Shown here in pieces: positions 33,357 through 42,772 of a stretch of 64,000 nucleotides of DNA (position 1 is the first letter of the stretch; every line of letters begins with the position of its first letter). The DNA is taken from contig JAFODS010000072.1 in NCBI GenBank assembly GCA_017380575.1, positions 36,941 to 100,940 of the forward strand, in the 5' to 3' direction. This DNA comes from Clostridia bacterium. GTDB lineage: Bacteria; Bacillota; Clostridia; Oscillospirales; Acutalibacteraceae. The notes under the pieces are model-generated. The model was given only the letters and a program-made list of their open reading frames with translations. It was not told the DNA's origin and made no database searches. The position numbers and the translations under genes were made by a program.

Positions 33357-34598
33357 TTATAAAGCTTTATTGATATACATTCTGACCATATTAAGTGCAT
33401 TTGATGAGTTTACAAATCTGTTGTAGTCGCGGTCCTTGCGACTTGTGTTAAGCTCTTTTACCCAGACGTTGTCTTTGTCTGCAAGAGCGATATAGCTTAA
33501 GCCGACGGGCTTTGATGTGCCGTCGCTGTTGGGACCTGCAATTCCTGTTACGGAAACAGCAATGTCTGCACCGCTGACTGCGAGTGCACCCTTTGCCATC
33601 TGCTTTGCAACCTCGGCACTGACAGCACCGTATTCTTTGAGTGCTTCTTCGCTGACACCGAGTATGCGGTGTTTGATTTCGTTTGAGTAGGATATAATTC
33701 CGCAATCGAAAATCTTTGAAGCACCCGATACGTTTGTGATCCTTTTTCCTATAAGTCCGCCCGTGCAGGATTCTGCAGTTGCAAGCTTAAGATTTTTTTC
33801 AATAAGCATCGGTACAACAGCTTCTTCAATGCAGTTTACGTCGATGCCGTAAATGTAATCCGAAAGTCTTTCTCTGATTTCTGCAATCATCGGGGCACAG
33901 AGCTTTTCTGCTTCATCATCGTTGTCTGCCATTGCTGTTACGCGAAGAAGTGCTTCACCGTCTTTTGCGTACGGTGCAACGGTAGGGTTGGGCGAATCAA
34001 GCAAATCTGTCACGATTTCTGACATTGCAGATTCACCGATTCCGAAAGTTCGGATGTTGTGTGAAATAATAACCTTGTCCGAAAATTTCTTAAGGTAAGG
34101 TACGGCACTTTCGTAAAACATCGGCTTGAGCTCTCTCGGCGGGCCGGGGAGAAGGAGGATGTGTTTGCCGTCCTTTTCCATAGCAAGACCGGGTGCAGTT
34201 CCGTTGTTGTTCTGAAAAACAACACAGTCTTCGGGAAGCATAGCCTGCTTTTTGTTTGTTTCGGGCATCTCGATACCCTTGGCTGTGAAGTAAGCAGACA
34301 TTCTCTGAAGGCTCTCTTCGTGAATAACAAGTTCTTTTTCAAAAAATTCGCAGGCAACTTCTTTCGTAATATCGTCGGGTGTAGGTCCGAGACCGCCCGA
34401 AAGAATGATGATGTCGCTTCTTTTTGCGGACTGTGCGAGCAGTTCAAGAAGTCTGTCGTGATTGTCGCCGACAGTACTCTGGTGCAAAACGGAAAGACCG
34501 AGCTTTGCAAGCTCCTGTGAAAGGAACTGTGCATCTGTATTTAAAATGTCACCTAAAAGCAGTTCAGTGCCGACACTGATAATTTCACAAGTTTTCAA
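33357..34598 (-). CDS. cinA: CinA, competence/damage-inducible and nicotinamide-nucleotide amidase
   Basis: CinA, 413 residues. The N-terminal MoCF-like ADP-ribose pyrophosphatase domain shows VGTELLLGDILNTDAQ and LSGGLGPTPDDITKE; the C-terminal NMN deamidase domain shows ATAESCTGGLIGKRIT and GIAGPNSDG. It salvages damaged pyridine nucleotides. TTG at 34598 follows AGGTG; an in-frame GTG at 34607 overlaps that site. It follows thiI with only one base between, and a pyridine nucleotide precursor transporter, PnuC, lies elsewhere in the window. Confidence 0.95.
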   Translation of the reverse strand: MKTCEIISVGTELLLGDILNTDAQFLSQELAKLGLSVLHQSTVGDNHDRLLELLAQSAKRSDIIILSGGLGPTPDDITKEVACEFFEKELVIHEESLQRMSAYFTAKGIEMPETNKKQAMLPEDCVVFQNNNGTAPGLAMEKDGKHILLLPGPPRELKPMFYESAVPYLKKFSDKVIISHNIRTFGIGESAMSEIVTDLLDSPNPTVAPYAKDGEALLRVTAMADNDDEAEKLCAPMIAEIRERLSDYIYGIDVNCIEEAVVPMLIEKNLKLATAESCTGGLIGKRITNVSGASKIFDCGIISYSNEIKHRILGVSEEALKEYGAVSAEVAKQMAKGALAVSGADIAVSVTGIAGPNSDGTSKPVGLSYIALADKDNVWVKELNTSRKDRDYNRFVNSSNALNMVRMYINKAL

Positions 34599-34599
34599 A

Positions 34600-35778
34600 T
34601 CATTCACCTGAAATGTTGATAAATTTAAGATTGCTCAACGCTTCTTCGACGAGTGCTTCAACGTCAAGTACGTTTTCAGCCTCCTCAACAACGTGAAGCT
34701 GAGGACGTGTACGCGGATGCTTCGGTGTGAATACTGTACAGCAATCCTCGTAAGGAAGAATTGAAGTTTCGAAAGTGTCAATCTTTCTTGAAATTTCAAT
34801 AACCTCGTCCTTGTCCATACCGATAAGCGGACGGAAGAGGGGAAGCTCCTCAACAACAGCTTCTGTGCAAGCGATTGCCTGCATGGTCTGGCTTGCAACC
34901 TGACCGACGCTTTCGCCCGTTATAAGAGCACCGCAACCCTGATCCTTTGCAATTCTTTCAGCACAACGCATCATAAAGCGACGCATAATGATTGTGAAAA
35001 GGTCCTCGGGACAGTTGTCCTTGATCTCTTCCTGAATGTGTGTAAACGGTACAACACAAAGCGGAATGTCACCGCTGTATTTTGAAACCTGACGAAGAAG
35101 AGAATGAACCTTCATCTCGGCTCTCTGGCTTGTGTACGGAGGAGATGCAAAATGAATTGCATAAAGGCGAAGTCCTCTTTTTGCCATCATCCATGCTGCA
35201 ACGGGACTGTCAATACCGCCCGAAATAAGGATAGCGGCCTGCCCTGCAGAGCCTACGGGCATACCTCCCGCACCCTTGTGCTGATTGCCGTGAATGTAAG
35301 CGTAGCTGTCTCTTACTTCAACATTGACGATCAGATCGGGATTATGCACATCAACCTTAAGATGATGGTATTTTGAAAGTATATAACCGCCAAGCTCCAT
35401 ACAAATCTGCGGAGAATTGAACGGGAACTTTTTGTCTGAACGCTTTGCTTCAACCTTGAAGGTCTTAGCAAAAAGAAGCTCATCATGAAGGTATTCACAA
35501 GCTGCGGGAAGTATTGCATCCATATTCTTTTCAACTGCCGCACAACGTGACAATCCTGCAATACCGAAGATTTTTTTCAATCTGCGGAAAGCTTCGTCAA
35601 GGTCAACTCTTTCGTCGATAGGCTCAACCATAATTGTTGACTGTGACTGCACATAGCGGATTTTTCCGAGGTCGTGAAGTCTTTGCTTCATATTTTTAAC
35701 AAGCTGATTTTCAAAAGTGTGGCGGTTAAGTCCCTTAAGGGCAAGCTCACCGTTTTTCAAAAGGATAATTTCTTTCAT
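34600..35778 (-). CDS. thiI: tRNA 4-thiouridine synthetase ThiI (no rhodanese domain)
   Basis: ThiI, 392 residues, adenylates uridine 8 of tRNA for sulfur insertion and can feed thiamine synthesis. THUMP domain at about 60-165, PP-loop ISGGIDSPVAAWMMAKRG, and the C-terminal EDCCTVFTPKHPRTRP. The rhodanese domain of the E. coli enzyme is absent, as in other Firmicutes. It directly follows the cysteine desulfurase, its expected sulfur donor. Confidence 0.95.
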   Translation of the reverse strand: MKEIILLKNGELALKGLNRHTFENQLVKNMKQRLHDLGKIRYVQSQSTIMVEPIDERVDLDEAFRRLKKIFGIAGLSRCAAVEKNMDAILPAACEYLHDELLFAKTFKVEAKRSDKKFPFNSPQICMELGGYILSKYHHLKVDVHNPDLIVNVEVRDSYAYIHGNQHKGAGGMPVGSAGQAAILISGGIDSPVAAWMMAKRGLRLYAIHFASPPYTSQRAEMKVHSLLRQVSKYSGDIPLCVVPFTHIQEEIKDNCPEDLFTIIMRRFMMRCAERIAKDQGCGALITGESVGQVASQTMQAIACTEAVVEELPLFRPLIGMDKDEVIEISRKIDTFETSILPYEDCCTVFTPKHPRTRPQLHVVEEAENVLDVEALVEEALSNLKFINISGE

Positions 35779-35796
35779 TTTAAACGAAACCTCAAT

Positions 35797-36930
35797 TTAT
35801 TTTAACTTTCTCATTGTTTTCTGCGCGTTTGCGATACCGTAAAGAAGGTAGTCAATTTCTTCCTTTGTTGTAAATCTTGAAATGCTGATTCTCAACGCCG
35901 AGTTAATTCTTTCGTCATTAAGATTCATAGCTGTCAGCACGCGGCTCTTGTGTCCTTTTGAGCAGGCTGAACCGCTTGAAACGTAAATTCCCATTTCTGC
36001 AAGGTAATTGAGCATTACCTCTGACGGAATGCCGAGTACTGAAATGTTTGTGATATACGGCAATGCGTTGGCAGGGGAGTTTATTTTTACGTTTTCCATT
36101 GCGGAAACGTTCTGAACAAAGTAATCACGCAAGGCTGTTGCTTTTTCAAGACTCTGGTGGTAGTCGGGCAGTGCTTTTGCGGCAGCAGCAAAGCCTGCAA
36201 TGTCGTGCAAAGGCTCAGTGCCGGGACGGAATTTGTTTTCCTGAAGTCCGCCCAATGAATGGGGAGCAAGGCGTGTACCTTTCTTTATGAAAAGAGCACC
36301 TGCACCCTTAGGACCGTGGATTTTATGAGAGCTGATTGACATAAGGTCAACCCCCATATTGTATGGCTTGAGCTGAACCTTGCCGAAAGCCTGAACAGCA
36401 TCGCAATGGATAAGTGCATTTGCACCTGCGTGTACTGCGGCACGTTTTGCGAATTCAACGGGCTGAATTGTGCCGACTTCGTTGTTGACGTACATAACGC
36501 TGATAAGAACAACAGACGGATTTGTTGCAGCATAAAGCTGACGCTCGTCAATAAGTCCGTTTTCGTTAACTCGGAGTCTTATAACGTCAAAGCCCTGACT
36601 TTCAAGGTATTTGATCGGCTCTTCAACACTCGGATGCTCAACGGAGGTCGTGATGATACGGCTGCCCCTTCTCTTAAGTGCATTTGCCGCACCGAGGACA
36701 GCAATATTGTTGCTTTCAGTACCGCCCGAAGTGAAAATGATTTCGTTCGGCTCGCAGGAAAGCTTGCCGGCGATAATTCCCCGTGATTCCTCAAGAAGCT
36801 CAGAAGCGGCAATACCGTTTGAATGAAGGGACGAAGGATTGCCCCAACACGATGTCAGGGTGAAATTGATTTTTTCAACAGACTCTTTGCAAAGCGGTGT
36901 CGTTGCACTGTTATCAAGATATGCTTCCAT
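35797..36930 (-). CDS. iscS: Cysteine desulfurase (NifS/IscS type)
   Basis: PLP-dependent cysteine desulfurase, 377 residues. It shows AYLDNSATTPLC, FTSGGTESNNIAVLGAA, the PLP lysine in SISSHKIHGPKGAGA and the active-site cysteine loop YVSSGSACSKGHKSRVL. The ATG at 36930 follows GGAGG at 8 bp. The cysteine loop resembles NifS/IscS group I. Being upstream of thiI, it is likely dedicated to tRNA thiolation, as with the nifZ-thiI pair of Bacillus. Confidence 0.95.
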   Translation of the reverse strand: MEAYLDNSATTPLCKESVEKINFTLTSCWGNPSSLHSNGIAASELLEESRGIIAGKLSCEPNEIIFTSGGTESNNIAVLGAANALKRRGSRIITTSVEHPSVEEPIKYLESQGFDVIRLRVNENGLIDERQLYAATNPSVVLISVMYVNNEVGTIQPVEFAKRAAVHAGANALIHCDAVQAFGKVQLKPYNMGVDLMSISSHKIHGPKGAGALFIKKGTRLAPHSLGGLQENKFRPGTEPLHDIAGFAAAAKALPDYHQSLEKATALRDYFVQNVSAMENVKINSPANALPYITNISVLGIPSEVMLNYLAEMGIYVSSGSACSKGHKSRVLTAMNLNDERINSALRISISRFTTKEEIDYLLYGIANAQKTMRKLK

Positions 36931-36973
36931 TGTGTATTCCTCCAAGCAACAATAAGCCATTATTAACTTTCAT

Positions 36974-37002
36974 ATTATACATCAAAATTCATCTACTTTC
37001 AA
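36974..37002 (-). promoter_or_regulatory. Promoter of the iscS-thiI-cinA operon
   Basis: On the minus strand TTGAAA (36997-37002), 17-bp spacer, TATAAT (36974-36979), about 45 bp before the iscS start. The remaining divergent gap up to the micropeptide promoter shows nothing else. Confidence 0.7.
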
Positions 37003-37157
37003 TCGTTTTATAGGTATATATATTAACAATATATAAATTTTTTTACATTTTTTTGCAGGAAAGAAACATCTTCCCGCAATACATTCTATGCAGCTGCAAT
37101 GTTTTGTGGTAACGGGACACAATTTGTATTGTTTAAAAATAATTTTTACGGTTTTTG

Positions 37158-37186
37158 TTGACAATTTCTGCCTTGTATGTTAAGTT
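37158..37186 (+). promoter_or_regulatory. Promoter of the micropeptide transcript
   Basis: TTGACA (37158-37163), 17-bp spacer, TAAGTT (37181-37186); the -10 is imperfect and TTATAA just after it is an alternative with a long spacer. Placed about 50 bp before the micropeptide ATG. Confidence 0.55.
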
Positions 37187-37232
37187 ATAAGGGCATTGTA
37201 AATGCTAAATTTTAAGAAAGGAGACAGACATA

Positions 37233-37298
37233 ATGACAAGATTAACAGTAAAGAAAATGAAGAACGATTATCCGGTAGTTGTGTCTGTTTCTGCTTAA
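37233..37298 (+). CDS. 21-residue micropeptide, candidate precursor or signal peptide
   Basis: ATG ORF of 21 codons with a strong ribosome binding site AAGGAG (37218-37223) 9 bp upstream and TAA stop. The peptide begins MTRLTVKKMK, so its N-terminal half is basic, and ends in YPVVVSVSA, a hydrophobic beta-prone stretch. It has no Cys, no Gly-Gly cleavage site and no signal peptide of normal length. A perfect intrinsic terminator follows within 21 bp, and genes for a two-protein ABC exporter follow. This is the usual layout for a small exported peptide or a leader controlling the exporter. The product class is unknown. Confidence 0.62.
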   Translation: MTRLTVKKMKNDYPVVVSVSA

Positions 37299-37319
37299 CA
37301 GGCATATTGATTTGTTGAA

Positions 37320-37350
37320 CCCGGAAACGTTTTGTTTCCGGGCTTTTTTT
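37320..37350 (+). terminator. Intrinsic terminator between micropeptide and ABC exporter
   Basis: CCCGGAAAC (37320-37328) and GTTTCCGGG (37334-37342), perfect 9-bp stem, then CTTTTTTT. It would make the short peptide RNA abundant and let only read-through reach the exporter genes. Confidence 0.88.
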
Positions 37351-37404
37351 GTCTGTATCAACAGCAGAAACAGCAAAAGTAAAAACTACGGGAGAGGAGG
37401 AAAA

Positions 37405-39237
37405 ATGAAACAAAAAAACAAACCCAAAAAGAAACAACGCTTTGAAAACCTGAGAAACACTTTTTATGCACTCAAGCTTATTTCGTCATGTGCACCGTTG
37501 CTGATATTTTCACAGGTTATGACGATGATTGCATATTGGTTTTTTACGGGATTTGTTCAGGAAATTCTGTTCCTGAAGGTTTTGCTCGATATAGTCGAAA
37601 ACGGCGGAACATTCGGAAAGTTTGCATTTGCCGTCGCGATGTTCGCAGTTGCGGGTGTTCTTGCAAAGGGTACGGACTGCTTCTTTGACTATGTTTGTTC
37701 AAAGCTTATGAAGGTGTGCTACAAAAACCTTAACCGTAAGATTTTCAAAAAAGCCGTAGAGGTGGATATGGCTTGCTTCGAAAACCCTGAGTTTTACGAC
37801 AAATATCAGCGTGCAACGGAAATAATCAGCGATAATCATTACAGCGATTTCGGATACTATTTCGCAATGATGATTTCAGGCAGTCTGACGGGAATTTTCC
37901 TTATTGCATATGTAATTTCAATTGATGCAAGAATACTTCTTATTCTTTTTTCAATGATTTTTGTTGTGATTTTTGAATCAATCAAGGGCAAAATCGAAGT
38001 AAAAAAGGACAGGGAAATGACCCTGCATAAGCGCTCAAAGGCTTATGTGAAAAGAACGGTTTTTCTTCGTGAATTTGCAAAGGATATGCGTACATCGGGC
38101 ATATTTGAAGTAATGCATTCAAGGTACAAAAAAGCTGTTGAAAACAACAGGGAAATTATTAAAAAATACGGCAAGAAAATGGCTCTTTTAGAGGTGCTTT
38201 CGGGAATTTTCGGCACAAGCCTTCCTGTTGTTATAACCTATATTTACGCGGCATACAGATTTGCAATCAAGCGTAATCTTTCAATATCAAATTTCTCTGT
38301 AATTATGACAGCGATGAGCAACCTGAAGGATGTTTTCAACGACCTTAGTGAGTCGATCGGTTCAATCCGTAAGGAAGCAGAATATTTCGGAAACCTGCGC
38401 GAATTTTTTGAATATGAATCTGTTGTGACGGGTGGTAAAAAAGAGGCTGACGAGCTTGAAACACTTGAATTTTGCAATGTTTCGTTCACTTATCCGTCAG
38501 CGAAAAAGCCTTCGCTTACCAATGTGAATCTTAAAATAAACAAGGGTGAAACGGTTGCTGTTGTTGGTCAGAACGGAGCAGGAAAAACGACGTTTGTAAA
38601 GCTTCTTCTGCGATTTTATGACCCTGATGAGGGAACGATTCTTTACAACGGAACGGATATCAGAGAGTATGATATCGCGTCAATCCGCAACAGACTTGCA
38701 ACTGTTTTTCAGGATTACAAGGTGTTTGCACTGAGCGTCGGAGAAAACATTATCTGCCGTGAGGTCAACAGCGAAAAAGATAAAGAAAAAATCACTTGTT
38801 CACTCAAAAACAGCGGTGCTTACGACTGTGTAAATGCACTTCCGCAGAAGGAGGAAACCGTCCTGACTCGTGAATTTGACGAAAAGGGAACTGGGCTTTC
38901 GGGCGGTGAACAGCAGAAAATTGCAGCTGCAAGAATGTTTGCAAGGGAGTTCGACCTTGCTGTTCTTGACGAGCCTTCGTCTGCACTTGACCCGATTGCA
39001 GAATACAAGATGTACGAAAGTCTTATTGCGGCAACTCAGGAGAAAACTGTTATTTATATTTCTCACAGACTTTCAAGTGCCGTTCTTTCGGATAAAATTT
39101 ACGTTTTCGGTGACGGAACTGTTGCTGAAGAGGGTACTCACGATGAGCTGATGAGCAAAAACGGAATTTATTCCGAAATGTTTTCTCTTCAGGCATCAAG
39201 CTACACTCAGGCAGAAGGGAGTGTGGACTGCATATGA
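37405..39237 (+). CDS. ABC exporter, fused membrane and ATPase domains (first of pair)
   Basis: A 610-residue half-transporter of the ABC-B exporter type. About six membrane helices occupy residues 25-320. The nucleotide-binding domain has Walker A VGQNGAGKTTFVKLLLRF, signature LSGGEQQKIAAARMFA, Walker B LAVLDEPSSALDP and the switch histidine in ISHRLSS. ATG 37405 follows GAGGAGG. It overlaps the second half-transporter by 4 bp (ATGA), so a heterodimer is expected. Some Firmicutes ABC-B heterodimers export peptides; here the candidate cargo is the micropeptide or the product of the downstream enzymes. Confidence 0.9.
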   Translation: MKQKNKPKKKQRFENLRNTFYALKLISSCAPLLIFSQVMTMIAYWFFTGFVQEILFLKVLLDIVENGGTFGKFAFAVAMFAVAGVLAKGTDCFFDYVCSKLMKVCYKNLNRKIFKKAVEVDMACFENPEFYDKYQRATEIISDNHYSDFGYYFAMMISGSLTGIFLIAYVISIDARILLILFSMIFVVIFESIKGKIEVKKDREMTLHKRSKAYVKRTVFLREFAKDMRTSGIFEVMHSRYKKAVENNREIIKKYGKKMALLEVLSGIFGTSLPVVITYIYAAYRFAIKRNLSISNFSVIMTAMSNLKDVFNDLSESIGSIRKEAEYFGNLREFFEYESVVTGGKKEADELETLEFCNVSFTYPSAKKPSLTNVNLKINKGETVAVVGQNGAGKTTFVKLLLRFYDPDEGTILYNGTDIREYDIASIRNRLATVFQDYKVFALSVGENIICREVNSEKDKEKITCSLKNSGAYDCVNALPQKEETVLTREFDEKGTGLSGGEQQKIAAARMFAREFDLAVLDEPSSALDPIAEYKMYESLIAATQEKTVIYISHRLSSAVLSDKIYVFGDGTVAEEGTHDELMSKNGIYSEMFSLQASSYTQAEGSVDCI

Positions 39238-41033
39238 AGAAAAAGGATAAAAATCAGCACGGCACAATATCAAATATCCTGTATATGCTCAGGATAATGT
39301 TCAAGGTGTCGCCTTGGCTTGTTATCGGAGAAGTTGCACAGCAACTTTTAAACTCGCTTCCGGGAAGATTGGTTTCTGTTATCGGTCTTAAATATATCAT
39401 TGACGAAGTGACAAACGGTGGCGATACGAAGAATGTGATTGTCGGTGTTGCGGTAATTCTTCTTGTTCTTGTTTTCAGCGAAATTCTGAATTCTCTTTTC
39501 TTTGAGCTTTTTGCACACAGGGAAAGGGAAAAGCTTGACCTCGGCATTCAGTCTATGCTTTACAAAAAAGCTGCAAAGCTTGATATGGAAAAGTATGACG
39601 ACCCGGGTTATTACAGCGACTTTATTTTAGCCGTTGAAATGTCGTCGGAAAACATCAAGTATATGCTTACAAACGTCAAGCATTATATCGGTGAAATTGT
39701 TTCATTTATAGCAATAAGTGCGGTTATGGTCACGATTGACCCTGTTTGTCTTCTGATTGTAATTCTTTCTGTTGTCTTTTTTATACCCGTCGGAAAGTAT
39801 ACGGGTGACCTTATGATGAAACGAAGAAAAGCAGTAACAGAAAAGCACAGAAAAGGCGACTATTTCGCAAGGCTTTTCTACCTTCGCGATTATGCAGGCG
39901 AAATCCGAACAGGCAGTCTTTATCCGCTTCTTGATAAAAGATTCGGTGAAAGTGCAGACGATATTGTTAAAACACAGAATAAATACGTAAAGAAAATTGA
40001 TTCAATATTCTTTGTTCAGGAATCTGTAATTCAGGTTATCGGATTTATGGTTCTTCTGACTTTGTATATCGGGTATCAGACACTTGTTACGGGCAATATG
40101 TCTGCAGGTGATTTTGTTGCAACATTTAACGGTGCAGTACAGATAGGCAGCGGAATACTTTTCCTTACGGTTTACGGTGTGCGTAATTTTACCGAAAGGG
40201 CAGGTATGATTGAGAAATACCGTATCTTTCTGGCTGAAACAACAAGAGTGGTTGATGGTAAGGATGTTGCAGTATGCGGTGCACCCGAAACCATCGAAGT
40301 GAAAAATCTTTCCTTCCGTTATCAGGGTAAAGAAGAGAATGCTCTGTCAGATGTTTCGTTCAAAATTGAACCGGGCGAGAAAATTGCACTCGTCGGCTAT
40401 AACGGTGCAGGAAAAACAACTCTCACAAACCTTCTTCTTCGACTTTACGACGTTACGGGAGGCTCCGTTGAAATCGGCGGTAAGGATATACGCGACGTTA
40501 CGGTTGACTCGCATAGGGCAAGATTTTCTGCCGTGTTCCAGGATTTTCAGATGTTCGGTGCAACTGTCGGTGAAAACGTTGCACTCGAAAAAAATTACGA
40601 TAGCGAAAGGGTAATGGATGCACTCAGAAAGGCAGGATTCTCAAAAGATTTACCGAACGGTGCAGACACAATTCTTCTTCGTGAATTCGACGATGACGGG
40701 CTTATGCTTTCGGGCGGCGAACAGCAGAAAATTGCTATCGCAAGAGCGTTTTATAAAAACTGTCCGTACATCATTCTTGACGAGCCTTCGGCAAACCTTG
40801 ATCCTGTTTCGGAGTATGAGCTGAACAAGGCAATCAGCGAAACCTGCACGGACAGGACTGTTGTTTTTATTTCGCACAGGCTTTCAACAACGCGTCATGC
40901 CGACCGAATTCTTATGCTTGAAAAAGGCAGAGTGGTTGAGTCGGGAAGCCACGAAGAACTGATGGAGCTTGACGGAAAATATGCATATATGTTCCGTTTG
41001 CAGGCAGAAAAATATACGGAAAATAACGAATAA
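39234..41033 (+). CDS. ABC exporter, fused membrane and ATPase domains (second of pair)
   Basis: A 599-residue ABC-B half-transporter coupled to the previous gene. Membrane domain about 20-310, then Walker A VGYNGAGKTTLTNLLLRLYD, signature MLSGGEQQKIAIARAF, Walker B YIILDEPSANLDP and ISHRLSTTRHADRI. Both subunits keep a Glu after Walker B, so two functional ATP sites are predicted. It ends just before a terminator and a new promoter. Confidence 0.9.
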   Translation: MKKKDKNQHGTISNILYMLRIMFKVSPWLVIGEVAQQLLNSLPGRLVSVIGLKYIIDEVTNGGDTKNVIVGVAVILLVLVFSEILNSLFFELFAHREREKLDLGIQSMLYKKAAKLDMEKYDDPGYYSDFILAVEMSSENIKYMLTNVKHYIGEIVSFIAISAVMVTIDPVCLLIVILSVVFFIPVGKYTGDLMMKRRKAVTEKHRKGDYFARLFYLRDYAGEIRTGSLYPLLDKRFGESADDIVKTQNKYVKKIDSIFFVQESVIQVIGFMVLLTLYIGYQTLVTGNMSAGDFVATFNGAVQIGSGILFLTVYGVRNFTERAGMIEKYRIFLAETTRVVDGKDVAVCGAPETIEVKNLSFRYQGKEENALSDVSFKIEPGEKIALVGYNGAGKTTLTNLLLRLYDVTGGSVEIGGKDIRDVTVDSHRARFSAVFQDFQMFGATVGENVALEKNYDSERVMDALRKAGFSKDLPNGADTILLREFDDDGLMLSGGEQQKIAIARAFYKNCPYIILDEPSANLDPVSEYELNKAISETCTDRTVVFISHRLSTTRHADRILMLEKGRVVESGSHEELMELDGKYAYMFRLQAEKYTENNE

Positions 41034-41044
41034 TTAACACTAAA

Positions 41045-41080
41045 AGTCTTACGGTTCAACTGAGCTGTAAGATTTTTTTA
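41045..41080 (+). terminator. Intrinsic terminator after the ABC exporter
   Basis: AGTCTTAC (41045-41052) with GTAAGATT (41067-41074) and a run of T. A strong promoter starts at 41081, so the following enzymes form a separate unit. Confidence 0.75.
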
Positions 41081-41109
41081 TTGACAAAAGCCTCAAAAAA
41101 TAGTACAAT
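41081..41109 (+). promoter_or_regulatory. Promoter of the ligase-condensation-ACP unit
   Basis: TTGACA (41081-41086), exactly 17 bp, TACAAT (41104-41109). Transcription should start near 41116. Confidence 0.72.
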
Positions 41110-41129
41110 TTTTTATAATAGGTTATTAT

Positions 41130-41222
41130 ATGCTTCGTGTAGGAATGTGTAGCTTTCTTTTGAAAACACACGATTTTAATTTGTATATTAACCAACAAAA
41201 ACTGAGGGAAGTGACGAGTTGA
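41130..41222 (+). CDS. Possible 30-codon upstream ORF overlapping the ligase start
   Basis: ATG ORF beginning MLRVGMCSFLLK about 14 nt after the predicted transcription start. Its TGA stop overlaps the TTG start of the ligase (TTGA). The ribosome binding site is poor (only AGG upstream), so this may be chance. If translated, it would couple to or limit ligase translation. Confidence 0.25.
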   Translation: MLRVGMCSFLLKTHDFNLYINQQKLREVTS

Positions 41223-42772
41223 AAAATGGCATTTCAACAGTAAAAGATCTTGTTGTTTTTGCGGCAGAAGAATACGGTGAAAAGGCTTTTTGCAGATTTT
41301 TCAGAGATTTTGAAATATGCCAAAAAAGCTTTGTTGAATTCAAGGAAGATTGCCTTGCCGTAAGCAGATATATCAAAACAATTGAAAAGGAAAAAATGCA
41401 CATTGCATTCATCGGAAAGACAAGCTATGAGTATGTAGCATGCCTTACAGGTATGATTTGCAGTGGCAATGTTGTTGTTCCGTTTGATCCGAATATCTCC
41501 GTTGATGAAGCTTGTCAGCTTTTTGAGGATGCTGATATTGAAATGCTTTTCTGTGAGGAGGAATTTTCAAAGAAGGCAGATGAAATCGGCAGAAGATACA
41601 AGCGTTTAAGGCAAATTGTTTCTCTCGGCAACTGGAAATGGTTTAATAATGTTTTTATAAAATATTCATCAGATTCTGAATATGCATCGCTTTCTGATGT
41701 TGAAATTGACCCTCAGGGCTGTGCTCTTATAATATACACTTCCGGCACAACGGGCGAGCGAAAAGGTGTTATGCTTTCAAACAGCAACCTTGTTTCAAAC
41801 TCCTGTTACGATACGTATAAGTCACGTGAAGGTGAGGTAAGCCTTTCAATTCTTCCGATGCATCATGTGTTTTGCTATGCCTGTGACGTTCTGAAATTGC
41901 TTTATGACGGTGCTACGGTTTGTCTTAACGGAGCTTTGGTAAGTCTTTATAAGAATTTGCTCGCGTTCCAGCCGACAACTGCACGTATAGTACCGCTCAT
42001 CTGCAAATCTATTCTTACAAAAATCAAAATTGCAGAAAGAAAACATCCTGAACTTTCAAAGCGTGAAGTTGCCGATCTTGTTGTCGGTAAGAACTTCACA
42101 CAAATTATTGCAGGAAGTGCATTTTTAAGCGGTGCATTGATTGATGAATTTGAAAAGTACGGAATTGCAGCACGTCAGGGTTACGGTATGAGCGAATGCA
42201 GTCCGCGAATCACAACATCTGATTTTTCTGAAGATCACAAATATTCAAACGGTGTTCTGACCGGTGTTGATGACGTAAGGGTTGTTGACGGTGAAATTCA
42301 GGTCAAGGGTCCGTCCGTAATGCTCGGATACTATAAAAAGCCTGAAAGAACAGCGGAAGCGTTTACAGAAGACGGTTACCTCCATACAGGTGACCTCGGA
42401 TATATCGAAAACAGACACATTTATCTTGTCGGAAGAAAGAAGAATCTTATCATTCTTTCAAACGGTGAAAACGTTTCTCCCGAAGAAATTGAAAATAAGT
42501 TTGTTGACGACGGAATTATTAAGGAAATCGTTGTTATGGCTGAAAAGGACAGCATTGTCGCTGAGGTATTCCCCGAAGAACAGCTTTGCACGGGAATGTC
42601 CAAGGAAGATATAGAATCCGAAATCGCAAAGATTGTTGACAGAGTCAATGCATCTCTTCATACAGACCGACAGATTAATTCTTTCAGAATAAGAGAAATT
42701 CCGTTCCCGAGAACATCAACAGGAAAAATTAAGAGAAATTATTTTAATTTTGAGGAGGACGCGAAAAAATGA
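41219..42772 (+). CDS. AMP-forming acyl/aminoacyl ligase (stand-alone adenylation enzyme)
   Basis: ANL-superfamily enzyme of 517 residues that activates a carboxylate with ATP. The P-loop-like YTSGTTGERKGVMLS is at about 173-187; further motifs are GYGMSECSPR, YLHTGDLGYI, the hinge GRKKNLIILSNGENVSPEEIE and the catalytic lysine in TGKIKR. The sequence is closer to acyl-CoA or acyl-ACP ligases than to amino-acid adenylation domains, so a fatty or aryl acid substrate is likely. With a stand-alone ACP two genes later, it probably loads that carrier. TTG start follows GGGAAGTG. Confidence 0.85.
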   Translation: MKNGISTVKDLVVFAAEEYGEKAFCRFFRDFEICQKSFVEFKEDCLAVSRYIKTIEKEKMHIAFIGKTSYEYVACLTGMICSGNVVVPFDPNISVDEACQLFEDADIEMLFCEEEFSKKADEIGRRYKRLRQIVSLGNWKWFNNVFIKYSSDSEYASLSDVEIDPQGCALIIYTSGTTGERKGVMLSNSNLVSNSCYDTYKSREGEVSLSILPMHHVFCYACDVLKLLYDGATVCLNGALVSLYKNLLAFQPTTARIVPLICKSILTKIKIAERKHPELSKREVADLVVGKNFTQIIAGSAFLSGALIDEFEKYGIAARQGYGMSECSPRITTSDFSEDHKYSNGVLTGVDDVRVVDGEIQVKGPSVMLGYYKKPERTAEAFTEDGYLHTGDLGYIENRHIYLVGRKKNLIILSNGENVSPEEIENKFVDDGIIKEIVVMAEKDSIVAEVFPEEQLCTGMSKEDIESEIAKIVDRVNASLHTDRQINSFRIREIPFPRTSTGKIKRNYFNFEEDAKK

